21,825 bases of DNA from an uncultured Eggerthellaceae bacterium (GTDB taxonomy: Bacteria; Actinomycetota; Coriobacteriia; Coriobacteriales; Eggerthellaceae): contig CAUEBO010000046.1 in NCBI GenBank assembly GCA_958454405.1, forward strand, positions 1-21,825, given 5' to 3'. This document shows, in pieces, positions 21,260 through 21,825 of this stretch. Numbering within the stretch: position 1 is the stretch's first letter; each line of letters starts with the position of its first letter. The position numbers and the translations under genes are program-made. The notes below the pieces were generated by a model. The model was not told the origin of the DNA, ran no database searches, and saw only the letters and a program-made list of their open reading frames with translations.

Positions 21260-21302
21260 CGTGTGCTCCTTTCGGCTCCGGGCGGCGAGAAGCGCCGCGC
21301 CT

Positions 21303-21318
21303 GCGCAATCCGTTGCGC
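21303..21318 (-). promoter_or_regulatory. Hairpin at the predicted 5' end of the acidic/LEA-like transcript
   Basis: A 6-bp stem GCGCAA with TTGCGC closes a four-base loop (CGGA on the minus strand). If transcription starts near 21320, it begins two bases into the RNA and could protect its 5' end. No function is shown. Confidence 0.35.
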
Positions 21319-21326
21319 GCCCTCCC

Positions 21327-21355
21327 ATTCTAGTGAGGAACGCGGACGCACTCGA
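21327..21355 (-). promoter_or_regulatory. Candidate promoter of the acidic/LEA-like operon
   Basis: On the minus strand, -10 TAGAAT (21332-21327) and a weak -35 TCGAGT (21355-21350) are separated by 17 bases. A start near 21320 would give a 60-base leader before the ATG at 21259. The -10 matches five of six consensus bases; the -35 matches three. Confidence 0.5.
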
Positions 21356-21455
21356 CCACCGCAACGCTACGATGCCGCAACGGCTGCGCTACGACGAACC
21401 CCGCCCGGCTTTCCGCTCCACGTGCCGAACGCCGGACCCGCCAACCCCAACGCAA

Positions 21456-21481
21456 AACGGGGACCCCGCAGGGTCCCCGTT
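21456..21481 (-). terminator. Terminator of rplQ
   Basis: An 11-bp stem (21456-21466 with 21471-21481, AACGGGGACCC) closes a four-base loop, 30 bases after the rplQ stop. On the minus strand it is followed by TTGCGTTGGGG, a short U-tail joined to the two stem T residues. Confidence 0.75.
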
Positions 21482-21511
21482 CGATGCAGTGCGCCTTTTG
21501 AAGAAGCTCGG

Positions 21512-21825
21512 CTATTCGGCCGCCTTCTCCTTCTCGTCAGCCTGAGCCTCGGCGGCTTCCGCGTTCTCAGCAGCAGCCTCCTCGGCCTTGTCGGCCTCTT
21601 CGACTTTGGCTTCCTCAGCCTTGGCCTCTTCGGCCTCGGCCTTCGGAGCCTCGTCGGCTTCGACCTTCTTCGGAGCGGCCTTCTTCGTCGCCTTCTTGGC
21701 GGCGGGCTTGGCCTCTTCCGTGGTCTTCTTGGCCACGGGCTCGGTCACCAGCTCCATGATGACCATGGGGGCGTTGTCGCCCTTGCGGTTGCCCAGCTTC
21801 ATGATGCGGGTGTAGCCGCCCTGGC
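21512..21825 (-). CDS. rplQ: Ribosomal protein L17, C-terminal part with charged extension (5' truncated)
   Basis: The visible part begins with QGGYTRIMKLGNRKGDNAPM, the conserved end of bacterial L17, and the frame is open to the window edge, so the start lies outside. The L17 core would end at about VIMELV. Beyond it is a low-complexity tail of about 75 residues: first a Lys/Ala stretch with KKATKKAAPKK, then an Ala/Glu-rich acidic segment to the stop. L17 tails of this kind occur in Actinobacteria. The tail probably lies on the ribosome surface near the exit tunnel; its role is unknown. The position at the end of a ribosomal operon fits the usual gene order. Confidence 0.93.
   Translation of the reverse strand, partial: QGGYTRIMKLGNRKGDNAPMVIMELVTEPVAKKTTEEAKPAAKKATKKAAPKKVEADEAPKAEAEEAKAEEAKVEEADKAEEAAAENAEAAEAQADEKEKAAE

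Overview
The window is high-GC bacterial DNA. It looks like a gut Coriobacteriia genome of the Eggerthellaceae type (Eggerthella, Gordonibacter, Paraeggerthella or Adlercreutzia). The reasons are a DMSO-reductase-family molybdoenzyme with DmsB/DmsC-like partners, two Tat-exported flavoprotein reductases, two LuxR-type regulators whose N-terminal halves are polytopic membrane domains, a Big_2/LRR surface protein, and an actinobacterial-style L17 with a long charged tail. The genus is an inference; no rRNA is present.

Layout. Positions 1-3046 (+) hold the C-terminus of a DmsA-like catalytic subunit, a DmsB-like Fe-S subunit, then a second transcription unit with another DmsB-like protein and a DmsC-like membrane anchor. 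Positions 3047-4208 hold a perfect 30-bp inverted repeat element and a small Phd/YefM-PIN toxin-antitoxin operon (-) with a YefM-like TGTACA operator. Positions 4209-5957 (-) are moeA-mogA, the last steps of molybdenum cofactor synthesis, which the neighbouring molybdoenzyme needs. Positions 6115-9457 are the first divergent pair: membrane LuxR regulator (-) and Tat/lipoprotein flavoprotein (+). Enolase (-) follows at 9594-10895. Positions 11145-15653 (-) encode a 1502-residue LRR/Big_2 surface protein with a sortase-like tail. Positions 15866-19360 are a second divergent LuxR/flavoprotein pair of the same design. Positions 19511-20368 (-) encode an EcfT-like transporter subunit. Positions 20559-21259 (-) are a two-gene operon for a very acidic 90-residue protein and an 11-mer-repeat LEA-like protein. 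The window ends inside rplQ (-).

How the parts may work together. The molybdoenzyme, the Moco genes and the two exported flavoproteins fit an anaerobic respiratory lifestyle in which many dedicated reductases are each switched on by their own membrane sensor. The strongest candidate for an under-described system is the repeated two-gene module: a one-component membrane LuxR sensor facing an exported, lipid-anchored flavoprotein that lacks the usual fumarate-reductase residues and has no haem or FMN domain of its own. Other points worth checking are the natural Cys-to-Ala change in one Fe-S ligand motif of the first DmsB, the 30-bp inverted repeat, and the LEA-like stress operon beside the ribosomal genes.
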